Origin: Paracoccus pantotrophus
Lineage (GTDB): Bacteria > Pseudomonadota > Alphaproteobacteria > Rhodobacterales > Rhodobacteraceae
Assembly: GCF_008824185.1 (NCBI RefSeq)
Contig: NZ_CP044426.1
Location: 1,620,501 to 1,684,500, forward strand
DNA: 64,000 nucleotides
Direction: 5' to 3'
This document shows positions 49,691-57,813 of this stretch, one piece after another; position 1 is the stretch's first letter, and each line of letters begins with the position of its first letter. Made by a program: the position numbers and the translations under genes. The notes beneath the pieces are model-generated. The model was not told where the DNA came from, ran no database searches, and saw nothing but the letters and a program-made list of their open reading frames with translations.

Positions 49691-50488
49691 TCAGTCCTTG
49701 ACCAGCAGCACGCCGGGGGCGAAGGCGATGAAGAACGGGTTCTCGAAACCGGGCTTGCCGTATTGCAGCGGCGTGTGATCGTCAAAGCGCACCACCTCGC
49801 CGCCCGCGCCGCGCAGCACCGCGTCGCCCGCGGCGGTGTCCCATTCCATCGTCCGGCCCAGGCGCGGGTAAAGATCGGCCTCGCCCGTCGCCACCAGGCA
49901 GAATTTCAGCGAGCTGCCCGCCGAGGTCATGTCGCGCACCCCGTAGCGGGCGATATAGTCGTCCGTCGCCGCGTCGCGATGCGATTTCGAGGCGACGACC
50001 ATCAGCGCCCGGTTGTCGGGCATCGAATTGACGCCGATGGGCACGACCTCGCCCGGTTCCTCGCCGAAGGGGCCCTTTTCCTCGACCGAGCCGCCCTGCG
50101 CGGTGGTATAGAACAGCCGCTCCCTGGCCGGGGCATAGACCACGCCCAGCCGCGGCACGCCGTTTTCAACATAGGCGATGTTGACGGTGAAATCGCCGCG
50201 GCGCTGCACGAATTCCTTGGTGCCGTCCAGCGGATCGACGATCAGGAAGGTCGACAGGCTCTGCCCATGGGTCGCGGCCTGCTCCTCGGTCACCAGCGGG
50301 ATATCGGGGAAGGCCGCGCGCAGCCCGGCCGAGATCAGCGCATCGGCGGCCTCGTCGGCCTCGGTCACGGGCGAGGCATCGGATTTGGCCCGCACCTCGA
50401 AATCCTCGGCGCCATAGATCTGCATGATCTCGTCGCCCGCCCGCAGGGCAAGACGTCGCATTTCGGCAATCATTCGATCACATTGCAT
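49691..50488 (-). CDS. cysQ: 3'(2'),5'-bisphosphate nucleotidase CysQ
   Basis: A 265-aa inositol-monophosphatase-fold enzyme. Metal motifs are present: the Glu/Asp region PLVTEEQAATHG, FLIVDPLDGTKEFVQRRGDF (D-P-x-D-G-T) and MEWDTAAGDAVLRGAGGEVV (W-D-x-A-x-G-D). CysQ removes the 3'-phosphate of PAP, the by-product of PAPS-dependent sulfotransferases, relieving product inhibition. Its position in a locus with a sulfotransferase supports sulfation of the polysaccharide. AAGGAAAAA precedes the ATG. It is divergent from the permease gene across 141 bp. Confidence 0.93.
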   Translation of the reverse strand: MQCDRMIAEMRRLALRAGDEIMQIYGAEDFEVRAKSDASPVTEADEAADALISAGLRAAFPDIPLVTEEQAATHGQSLSTFLIVDPLDGTKEFVQRRGDFTVNIAYVENGVPRLGVVYAPARERLFYTTAQGGSVEEKGPFGEEPGEVVPIGVNSMPDNRALMVVASKSHRDAATDDYIARYGVRDMTSAGSSLKFCLVATGEADLYPRLGRTMEWDTAAGDAVLRGAGGEVVRFDDHTPLQYGKPGFENPFFIAFAPGVLLVKD

Positions 50489-50629
50489 GGTTTTTCCTTT
50501 CCGACCCGAGGCCTCGGGGATGCGGCGCCGATTGAATACGGCTGTCGGCCTCCTTATGATGCGGCGGATCGCGCAGGGCAAGCACCCCGCGAGAGCCGCA
50601 ACCGAAACCGCAACCAGAGCCACCCGCCC

Positions 50630-51451
50630 ATGTTCACCCAGCACCGCAGCCGCAACATGGTCGAGGCTGCGTTCACCACGCTGTCGCTGATCTATCACGT
50701 GACGGTCAACAACCTGCGCAAGGGCCAGCGCAACGCCGTGGTCGGGCTGATCATGACGGTCGTGCAGGCCGTCAGCATGATCCTGGGCTTCTATCTGCTT
50801 TTTGCCATCATGGGCGTGCGCCACGCGCCGATCCGCGGCGACTACATCGTCTATATCATGTCCGGGATCTTCATGTTCATGGCCCATTCCCAGACCATCG
50901 GCGCGGTGGTCCTGGCCGGCAACCCCAGCAACCAGATGATGAAGCACGGGCCGATGAACACCGCGGTGATGATCTCGGCCGCGGCACTCGCCTCGCTCTA
51001 CAAGCAGACCTTCTCGGCCGTGGTGGTGCTGAGCAGCTATCATTACCTGATCCAGCCGATCCAGATCGACAAGCCGCTGGCCTGCTATGCCATGCTGGTT
51101 CTGGCCTGGTTCTCGGGCTGCTGCATCGGGCTGATCTTCCTGGCCTTGCGACCCTGGTGGCCGCAGGCGGCGCAGGTGCTGACGCAGTTCTACCAGCGCA
51201 TCAACATGGTGTTTTCCGGCAAGATGTTCGTGGCGAACGTCATGCCCAGCGCCGTGCTGCAGATGTTTTCCTGGAACCCGCTGTTCCACCTGATCGACCA
51301 GACCCGCGGCTTTGCCTTCATCAACTACTCGCCGCGCAACTCGTCGCTGGACTACCCGCTCTATGCCACGCTGACGCTGCTGATGATCGGGCTGATGGCC
51401 GAATATACCACCCGCAAGGCGGTCTCGATCAGCTGGGCGGCCGGCCGGTGA
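50630..51451 (+). CDS. ABC-2 type polysaccharide export permease (KpsM/RfbA-like)
   Basis: A 273-aa inner-membrane protein starting MFTQHRSRNMVEAAFTTLSL. It has about six hydrophobic segments (around residues 38-60, 72-95, 106-127, 146-170, 180-200 and 240-262). The family fits ABC-2 membrane subunits that export capsule or O-antigen, with MSGIFMFMAHSQTIGAVVLA and the short conserved FSWNPLFHLIDQTRGFAFIN. No ATPase (KpsT) gene is adjacent. It would work with an ATPase encoded elsewhere to export the glycan built by the neighbouring locus. It is divergent from cysQ. Confidence 0.78.
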   Translation: MFTQHRSRNMVEAAFTTLSLIYHVTVNNLRKGQRNAVVGLIMTVVQAVSMILGFYLLFAIMGVRHAPIRGDYIVYIMSGIFMFMAHSQTIGAVVLAGNPSNQMMKHGPMNTAVMISAAALASLYKQTFSAVVVLSSYHYLIQPIQIDKPLACYAMLVLAWFSGCCIGLIFLALRPWWPQAAQVLTQFYQRINMVFSGKMFVANVMPSAVLQMFSWNPLFHLIDQTRGFAFINYSPRNSSLDYPLYATLTLLMIGLMAEYTTRKAVSISWAAGR

Positions 51452-51560
51452 AGACGGCCCCCGCACCCTGCCCCGCCCGGCACCCTGCCGGCCTGTCCCC
51501 GCTGTCGCGGGGGTGCCCCGGACACCGGTTCGGGCAGCATGTTTTCTGCCCTCCGGTCTG

Positions 51561-51590
51561 CTTGCAGCCCGACAGACCCCTTCCTATATA
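51561..51590 (+). promoter_or_regulatory. Candidate RpoH (sigma-32) promoter of dnaK
   Basis: CTTGCAG (51561-51567) and CCTATATA (51583-51590) are spaced as in alphaproteobacterial heat-shock promoters (CTTG, 17-18 bp, CYTATnT). It lies about 120 bp before the dnaK ATG. The match is by eye. Confidence 0.45.
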
Positions 51591-51708
51591 GGCCCATGAA
51601 GTTCGAAGGGTTCCCGAACCAGGCGCCCTTCGGTCAAACCAGGGATCGGGCTTCGGGGGCCGCTTGTGGACCCAAGGCCCAGACTATCGCCGCAAGAAAG
51701 GTTATTGC

Positions 51709-53625
51709 ATGTCCAAAGTCATCGGCATCGACCTCGGAACCACCAACAGCTGCGTCGCCATCATGGATGGCAGCCAGCCCAAGGTCATCGAGAATTCGGA
51801 AGGCGCGCGCACCACGCCCTCGATCGTCGCCTTCACTGACAGCGAACGTCTGGTCGGCCAGCCGGCGAAGCGTCAGGCGGTTACCAATCCGTCGAATACG
51901 ATCTTTGCCGTGAAGCGCCTGATCGGCCGCCGCACCACCGACGCGGAAGTCGAAAAGGACAAGAAGCTCGTCCCCTATGCCATCGTCGACGGCGGCAATG
52001 GCGACGCCTGGGTCGAGGTGCGCGGCGACAAGTATTCGCCCAGCCAGATCTCTGCCTTCATCCTGCAAAAGATGAAGGAAACCGCCGAATCCTATCTGGG
52101 CGAGCCGGTGACGCAGGCCGTCATCACGGTGCCCGCCTATTTCAACGACGCCCAGCGTCAGGCCACCAAGGACGCCGGCAAGATCGCCGGGCTTGAAGTG
52201 CTGCGCATCATCAACGAGCCGACCGCGGCCGCGCTGGCTTACGGCCTCGACAAGAAGGACAGCAAGACCATCGCGGTCTATGACCTCGGCGGCGGCACCT
52301 TCGACATCACCATCCTGGAAATCGACGACGGCCTGTTCGAGGTGAAATCCACCAACGGGGACACGTTCCTGGGCGGTGAAGACTTCGACATGCGCATCGT
52401 CAACTACCTGGCCGACGAGTTCAAGAAAGAGCATGGCGTCGACCTGACCAAGGACAAGATGGCGCTCCAGCGCCTGAAAGAGGCGGCCGAGAAGGCCAAG
52501 ATCGAGCTGTCGAGCTCCAGCCAGACCGAGATCAACCAGCCGTTCATTTCGATGGACAAGGATTCGGGCACGCCGCTGCACATGGTGATGAAGCTGACCC
52601 GCGCCAAGCTGGAAAGCCTGGTCGCCGACCTGATCAAGCGCACCATGAAGCCGGTCCAGGACGCGCTGAAGGATGCCGGCATGTCCAAGGGCGACATCGA
52701 CGAGATCGTGCTGGTCGGCGGCATGACCCGGATGCCCAAGGTGGTCGAAGAAGTGACCGCCTTCTTCGGCAAGGAACCGCACAAGGGCGTGAACCCGGAC
52801 GAGGTCGTGGCGCTGGGCGCCGCGATCCAGGCCGGCGTGCTGCAGGGCGACGTCAAGGACGTGGTGCTGCTGGACGTGACGCCGCTGTCGCTGGGCATCG
52901 AGACGCTGGGCGGCGTGTTCACCCGGCTGATCGACCGCAACACCACGATCCCGACCAAGAAGTCGCAGATCTTCTCGACCGCCGAGGACAACCAGAACGC
53001 CGTGACCATCCGGGTCTTCCAGGGCGAGCGCGAGATGGCCGCGGACAACAAGCTGCTGGGCCAGTTCAACCTGGAAAACATCCCGCCGGCGCCGCGCGGC
53101 ATGCCGCAGATCGAGGTGACCTTCGACATCGACGCCAACGGCATCGTCTCGGTTTCGGCCAAGGACAAGGGCACCGGCAAGGAGCAGAAGATCACCATCC
53201 AGGCCTCGGGCGGGCTGTCGGATGACGAGATCGAGCGGATGGTCAAGGATGCCGAGGCCAATGCCGAGGCCGACAAGCAGCGCAAGGAGCTGGTCGAGGC
53301 CAAGAACCAGGCCGAAAGCCTGATCCACACCACCAGAAAGTCGCTGGAAGAGCATGGCGACAAGGTGGACGGCTCGACCGTCGAGGCGATCGAGCTGGCC
53401 GTGGGCGCGCTGGAAGAGGCCGTCAAGTCCGAGGATGCCGGCAAGATCAAGGGCGGCATCCAGAACCTGATGGATGCCTCGATGAAGCTGGGCGAGGCCA
53501 TCTACAAGGCCAGCCAGGCCGAGGCGGGCGCCGGCGAGACCGAGCGCGACGCCGGCCCGCGCGACGTGGATGACGAGATCGTCGATGCCGACTTCGAGGA
53601 TCTCGGCGAAGACAAGCGCAAGTAA
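51709..53625 (+). CDS. dnaK: Chaperone DnaK (Hsp70)
   Basis: A 638-aa protein. The ATPase domain opens MSKVIGIDLGTTNSCVAIMD and includes IINEPTAAALAYGLDKKDSK, YDLGGGTFDITILEIDDG and VLVGGMTRMPKVVEEVTAFF. The peptide-binding domain (about 390-510, LLDVTPLSLGIETLGG) and helical lid follow, with an acidic DnaK-type end (EIVDADFEDLGEDKRK). It binds unfolded proteins with DnaJ and GrpE. AAGGTTATTGC precedes the ATG. dnaJ follows 81 bp later, and a candidate heat-shock promoter lies upstream. Upstream in-frame extension to 51664 is not part of the protein. Confidence 0.98.
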   Translation: MSKVIGIDLGTTNSCVAIMDGSQPKVIENSEGARTTPSIVAFTDSERLVGQPAKRQAVTNPSNTIFAVKRLIGRRTTDAEVEKDKKLVPYAIVDGGNGDAWVEVRGDKYSPSQISAFILQKMKETAESYLGEPVTQAVITVPAYFNDAQRQATKDAGKIAGLEVLRIINEPTAAALAYGLDKKDSKTIAVYDLGGGTFDITILEIDDGLFEVKSTNGDTFLGGEDFDMRIVNYLADEFKKEHGVDLTKDKMALQRLKEAAEKAKIELSSSSQTEINQPFISMDKDSGTPLHMVMKLTRAKLESLVADLIKRTMKPVQDALKDAGMSKGDIDEIVLVGGMTRMPKVVEEVTAFFGKEPHKGVNPDEVVALGAAIQAGVLQGDVKDVVLLDVTPLSLGIETLGGVFTRLIDRNTTIPTKKSQIFSTAEDNQNAVTIRVFQGEREMAADNKLLGQFNLENIPPAPRGMPQIEVTFDIDANGIVSVSAKDKGTGKEQKITIQASGGLSDDEIERMVKDAEANAEADKQRKELVEAKNQAESLIHTTRKSLEEHGDKVDGSTVEAIELAVGALEEAVKSEDAGKIKGGIQNLMDASMKLGEAIYKASQAEAGAGETERDAGPRDVDDEIVDADFEDLGEDKRK

Positions 53626-53706
53626 GCGCGATGTGAGCCACCCGGCCGGCCCGATGCAGACCCGCACGGGCCGGTCATTGCTTGAAAGACCCCGGACGCG
53701 ATGAAC

Positions 53707-54861
53707 ATGGCGAAACGTGACTATTACGAGGTGCTGGGCGTTCCTCGGGGCGCCTCGGCCGACGAGATCAAGAAGGCCTACCGCGCCAAGGCAAAGCAGT
53801 TGCATCCCGACCGCAACAAGGATTGCAAGGTGTCCGAAGCCGCGTTCAAGGAAGTGAACGAGGCTTACGATTGTCTGAAGGACGACCAGAAAAAGGCCGC
53901 CTACGACCGCTTCGGCCATGCCGCCTTCGAGAATGGCGGCGGCGGTTTCGGCCGTGGCAACGGCCATGGCGATTTCGGCTCGGCCTTTGCCGATGTGTTC
54001 GAGGATCTGTTCGGCGACATGATGGGCCGCCGCGCCGGGGGCGGCGGACGCTCGCGCGCCAGCCGCGGCCAGGATCTGCGCTATAACCTGCGCGTCTCGC
54101 TCGAGGAAGCCTATAACGGCGCGCAAAAGACCATCACCGTGCCCGGCTCGGTCGCCTGCGGCGCCTGCAACGGCACCGGCGCCGAGGGCGCGGTCGAGCC
54201 CGCCACCTGCCCTACCTGCTCGGGCATGGGCAAGGTCCGGGCGACGCAGGGTTTCTTCACCGTCGAGCGCACCTGTCCGACCTGCAACGGCCAGGGCCAG
54301 ATCGTCAAGAATCCCTGCCAGGAATGCCGCGGCGCCGGCCGCGTCCAGAAAGAGCGCACGCTTTCGGTGAACATCCCCGCCGGGGTCGAGACCGGCACCC
54401 GCATCCGCCTGGCCGGCGAGGGGGATGCCGGCATGCGCGGCGGTCCGGCAGGCGATCTCTATATCTTCATCGAGGTCAAGGAACACCCGATCTTCATGCG
54501 CGATGGCCGGATGCTGGCCTGCCAGGTTCCGGTCAGCATGGCCACCGCCGCCCTGGGCGGCGAGATCGAGGTGCCGACCATCGACGGCGGCCGCTCGCGC
54601 GTCAAGGTGCCGCCGGGCACGCAATCAGGCAAGCAGCTGCGGCTGCGCGGCAAGGGTATGCCGCCCCTGCGCCACGGGCCGGGGCTGAACGGCGAAGCCG
54701 GCGACATGCTGATCGAACTGGCGGTCGAAACCCCGGTGAACCTGACCGCGCGCCAGAAGGAGCTTTTGCGCGAGTTCGAGGCGATCAATGCCGACAACAA
54801 CCCGCAGACCCATGGATTTTTCCAGAAGATCAAAGGCTTCTGGGACGAGATGAAAGGGTGA
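53707..54861 (+). CDS. dnaJ: Chaperone DnaJ (Hsp40)
   Basis: A 384-aa type I DnaJ. J domain (residues 1-70) with HPDRNKD, Gly/Phe-rich linker (about 75-110), four CxxCxGxG zinc repeats (CGACNGTG, CPTCSGMG, CPTCNGQG, CQECRGAG), then the C-terminal client-binding domains (RTLSVNIPAG-like TLSVNIPAGVETGTRIRLAG). It stimulates DnaK ATPase and delivers clients. The start is MAKRDYYEVLGV; an ATG two codons earlier (53701) is equally possible. No terminator separates it from dnaK, so the genes probably form an operon. Confidence 0.97.
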   Translation: MAKRDYYEVLGVPRGASADEIKKAYRAKAKQLHPDRNKDCKVSEAAFKEVNEAYDCLKDDQKKAAYDRFGHAAFENGGGGFGRGNGHGDFGSAFADVFEDLFGDMMGRRAGGGGRSRASRGQDLRYNLRVSLEEAYNGAQKTITVPGSVACGACNGTGAEGAVEPATCPTCSGMGKVRATQGFFTVERTCPTCNGQGQIVKNPCQECRGAGRVQKERTLSVNIPAGVETGTRIRLAGEGDAGMRGGPAGDLYIFIEVKEHPIFMRDGRMLACQVPVSMATAALGGEIEVPTIDGGRSRVKVPPGTQSGKQLRLRGKGMPPLRHGPGLNGEAGDMLIELAVETPVNLTARQKELLREFEAINADNNPQTHGFFQKIKGFWDEMKG

Positions 54862-54906
54862 TCAGGCGTTAACCGCCCGTTCATCCTTCCGTGCCAGTCT
54901 GGCGGC

Positions 54907-55698
54907 ATGGAACCGAATCGCGCCTTTCACGAAGCTCCGCTTCCGCTTTTCGCCCCCGAGCCAGGAACCGCGGGGGACGAAGCGCCGCCCGCCGGGACTG
55001 CCATCCCGGCGCGCGGCAACCGCCTGCCCAGCTATATTGCCGATCACCGCGCCCGGCTGCGCGACCGCTTCATGCAGGGCGGCGCGGCCGCGATGCCCGA
55101 TTACGAGTTGCTGGAACTGGTGCTGTTCCGCGCCATTCCGCGCCAGGACGTGAAGCCGCTGGCGCGCCGGCTGCTGGACCATTTCGGCGATTTCAACCGC
55201 GTGCTTTCGGCCCCGCCAGCCCGGCTGGCCGAGGTTGCGGGCGCAGGCCCCGCCGTGGTGCAGGAGTTGAAGATCGTCGAGGCCGCGGCGCAGCGGCTGG
55301 CGCGCTCGCGCGTGCTGCACCGCCCGGTGCTGACCAGCTGGGACGCGCTGTTGGACTATTGCCACACCGCCATGGCGCATCGCGAGATCGAACAGTTCCG
55401 CGTGCTTTACCTCGACCGCAAGAACGTGCTGATCGCCGATGAGGAACAGGCCCGCGGCACCGTCGATCACGTCCCGGTCTATCCGCGCGAGATCATGCGC
55501 CGGGCGCTGGAGCTGACCGCCAGCGCGCTGATCCTGGTCCACAACCACCCCTCGGGCGATCCAACGCCGTCGCAGGCCGACATCTCCATGACGGCGCGCA
55601 TCACCGCCGCGGCCGAGGTGATGGGAATCGCCGTCCACGATCACCTGATCATCGGCCGCTCGCGCGAACTCAGCTTTCGCAGCGAAGGACTGCTTTAG
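54907..55698 (+). CDS. radC: RadC family protein (JAB/MPN domain)
   Basis: A 263-aa protein. The N-terminal helix-hairpin-helix region (about 60-110; RLLDHFGDFNRVLSAPPARL) is followed by a JAB/MPN domain (about 140-260) with the metalloprotease-like HNHPSGDPTPSQADISMTAR (H-x-H...S...D). RadC was once linked to DNA repair, but a direct repair role is doubtful and its function is unclear. An Ala/Pro-rich N-terminal leader (residues 1-35) is variable. It lies 45 bp after dnaJ and may be cotranscribed. Confidence 0.88.
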   Translation: MEPNRAFHEAPLPLFAPEPGTAGDEAPPAGTAIPARGNRLPSYIADHRARLRDRFMQGGAAAMPDYELLELVLFRAIPRQDVKPLARRLLDHFGDFNRVLSAPPARLAEVAGAGPAVVQELKIVEAAAQRLARSRVLHRPVLTSWDALLDYCHTAMAHREIEQFRVLYLDRKNVLIADEEQARGTVDHVPVYPREIMRRALELTASALILVHNHPSGDPTPSQADISMTARITAAAEVMGIAVHDHLIIGRSRELSFRSEGLL

Positions 55699-55895
55699 CG
55701 CAGATACCCCCAAACCCGTCGCTTCCCGCGCAACCAAAATCCCACACCTGCGGCGATTTGCGGCGCTGGCGCGCACCGGGGCCGCTGGACTGACGCGGAT
55801 TTGATCGCTAGAACCGCCCGGCGAGGGCTGTGCGATAAACACGACCCGTTCCGTCGTATCGCCCCGATTCCGGGGCATAAATGGAGATCAGAACC

Positions 55896-56468
55896 GTGTC
55901 CCACGCAGACGAACACGCAGGCGACCACGGCGCCACCCGGAGGGACTTCCTCTACTACGCGACCGCCGGTGCCGGCGCCGTCGCGGCCGGAGCCGCAGCC
56001 TGGACCCTTGTCAACCAGATGAACCCCTCGGCCGACGTCCAGGCGCTCGCCTCGATCCAGGTCGATGTCAGCGGCGTCGAGACCGGCACCCAGCTGACGG
56101 TGAAATGGCTCGGCAAGCCCGTGTTCATCCGCCGCCGCACCGAGGAAGAGATCGAGGGGGGCCGCGCCGTCCAGCTGAACCAGCTGATCGACCAGAGCGC
56201 CCAGAACCCCAACAAGCCCGACGCGCCCGCCACCGACGAAAACCGCACGATGGACGAGGCCGGAGAATGGCTGGTGATGATCGGCGTCTGCACCCACCTG
56301 GGCTGCGTGCCGATCGGCGACGGCGCCGGCGATTTCGGCGGCTGGTTCTGCCCCTGCCACGGCTCGCATTACGATCAGGCGGGCCGCATCCGCCGCGGAC
56401 CGGCACCGGAGAACCTGCATATCCCGGTCGCCGAATTCCTTGACGAAACCACCATCAAACTGGGCTGA
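55896..56468 (+). CDS. petA: Ubiquinol-cytochrome c reductase iron-sulfur (Rieske) subunit
   Basis: A 190-aa protein from GTG at 55896, giving MSHADEHAGDHGATRRDFLY, the length and N-terminus of Paracoccus denitrificans Rieske; an ATG 5 codons earlier lacks that fit. Twin Arg15-Arg16 before the hydrophobic anchor (about 18-38) marks Tat export. Cluster ligands are Cys132, His134, Cys152 and His155; Cys137 and Cys154 form the disulfide (CTHLGC, CPCHGS). It carries electrons from ubiquinol to cytochrome c1 at the periplasmic side. First gene of petABC; GGAG lies 9 bp upstream. Confidence 0.96.
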   Translation: MSHADEHAGDHGATRRDFLYYATAGAGAVAAGAAAWTLVNQMNPSADVQALASIQVDVSGVETGTQLTVKWLGKPVFIRRRTEEEIEGGRAVQLNQLIDQSAQNPNKPDAPATDENRTMDEAGEWLVMIGVCTHLGCVPIGDGAGDFGGWFCPCHGSHYDQAGRIRRGPAPENLHIPVAEFLDETTIKLG

Positions 56469-56478
56469 GGAGGCGCAC

Positions 56479-57801
56479 ATGGCCGGTATTCCCCACGACC
56501 ATTACGAGCCCAAGACGGGTTTCGAGCGCTGGCTGCATCGCCGCCTGCCCATCGTCAGCCTGGTCTATGACACGCTGATGATCCCCACCCCCAAGAACCT
56601 CAACTGGTGGTGGATCTGGGGCATCGTGCTGGCCTTCTGCCTGGTGCTGCAGATCGCCACCGGCATCGTGCTGGTGATGCATTACACCCCGCATGTCGAC
56701 CTGGCCTTCGCCTCGGTCGAGCATATCATGCGCGACGTGAACGGCGGCTACATGCTGCGCTACCTGCATGCGAACGGCGCCTCGCTGTTCTTCCTCGCCG
56801 TCTATATCCACATCTTCCGCGGCCTCTATTACGGCTCCTACAAGGCGCCGCGCGAAGTGACCTGGATCGTCGGCATGCTGATCTATCTGATGATGATGGG
56901 CACCGCCTTCATGGGCTACGTGCTGCCCTGGGGCCAGATGTCCTTCTGGGGCGCCACGGTGATCACCGGCCTGTTCGGCGCGATCCCCGGCATCGGCGAG
57001 GCGATCCAGACCTGGCTGCTGGGCGGCCCGGCGGTGGACAACCCGACGCTCAACCGCTTCTTCTCGCTGCATTACCTGCTGCCCTTCGTCATCGCGGCGC
57101 TGGTGATCGTCCATATCTGGGCCTTCCACACCACCGGCAACAACAACCCGACCGGCGTCGAGGTCCGCCGCACCTCGAAGGAAGAGGCGAAAAAGGACAC
57201 CCTGCCCTTCTGGCCCTATTTCGTGATCAAGGATCTGTTCGCGCTGGGCGTGGTGCTGGTGGTGTTCTTCGCCATCGTCGGCTTCATGCCCAACTACCTG
57301 GGCCACCCCGACAACTATATCGAGGCGAACCCGCTGGTGACGCCGGCGCATATCGTGCCCGAATGGTATTTCCTGCCCTTCTACGCCATCCTGCGCGCCT
57401 TCACCGCCGATGTCTGGCTGGTGATGCTGGTCAACTGGCTGTCCTTCGGCATCATCGACGCCAAGTTCTTCGGCGTGATCGCGATGTTCGGCGCCATCCT
57501 GGTCATGGCGCTGGTGCCCTGGCTTGACACCTCGCGGGTGCGCTCGGGCCAGTATCGTCCGCTGTTCAAGTGGTGGTTCTGGCTGCTGGCGGTCGATTTC
57601 GTGGTCCTGACCTGGGTGGGCGCCATGCCGGCCGAGGGGATCTACCCCTATATCGCGCTGGCCGGGGCGGCCTATTGGTTCGCCTATTTCCTCATCATCC
57701 TGCCGCTGCTGGGCATTATCGAGAAGCCCGATCCCATGCCGCAGACGATCGAGGACGATTTCAATGCCCATTACGGGCCCGAAACCCATCCTGCCGAGTA
57801 A
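56479..57801 (+). CDS. petB: Cytochrome b of the bc1 complex
   Basis: A 440-aa protein with eight to nine membrane helices, the same length as the Paracoccus denitrificans subunit. It begins MAGIPHDHYEPKTGFERWLH. Heme ligand regions (MLRYLHANGASLFFLAVYIH and RFFSLHYLLPFVIAALVIVH) and the Qo site PEWY (HIVPEWYFLPFYAILRAFTA) are present. It oxidises ubiquinol at Qo and reduces ubiquinone at Qi. It lies 10 bp after petA, with GAGGAGGCGC as ribosome site; the ATG 13 codons upstream (56440) is inside petA and not used. Confidence 0.97.
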   Translation: MAGIPHDHYEPKTGFERWLHRRLPIVSLVYDTLMIPTPKNLNWWWIWGIVLAFCLVLQIATGIVLVMHYTPHVDLAFASVEHIMRDVNGGYMLRYLHANGASLFFLAVYIHIFRGLYYGSYKAPREVTWIVGMLIYLMMMGTAFMGYVLPWGQMSFWGATVITGLFGAIPGIGEAIQTWLLGGPAVDNPTLNRFFSLHYLLPFVIAALVIVHIWAFHTTGNNNPTGVEVRRTSKEEAKKDTLPFWPYFVIKDLFALGVVLVVFFAIVGFMPNYLGHPDNYIEANPLVTPAHIVPEWYFLPFYAILRAFTADVWLVMLVNWLSFGIIDAKFFGVIAMFGAILVMALVPWLDTSRVRSGQYRPLFKWWFWLLAVDFVVLTWVGAMPAEGIYPYIALAGAAYWFAYFLIILPLLGIIEKPDPMPQTIEDDFNAHYGPETHPAE

Positions 57802-57813
57802 GGAGAGGCAACA

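Noticed and set aside
51597..51663. Leader peptide MKFEGFPNQAPFGQ before dnaK
   Set aside because: An ATG with open frame exists, but there is no ribosome site and the frame runs out of phase into dnaK; it is treated as untranslated leader.
51634..54624. A 996-codon frame on the minus strand
   Set aside because: It is antisense to dnaK and dnaJ. Its composition (long hydrophobic/His runs) follows from the complementary codons; no domain is recognisable.
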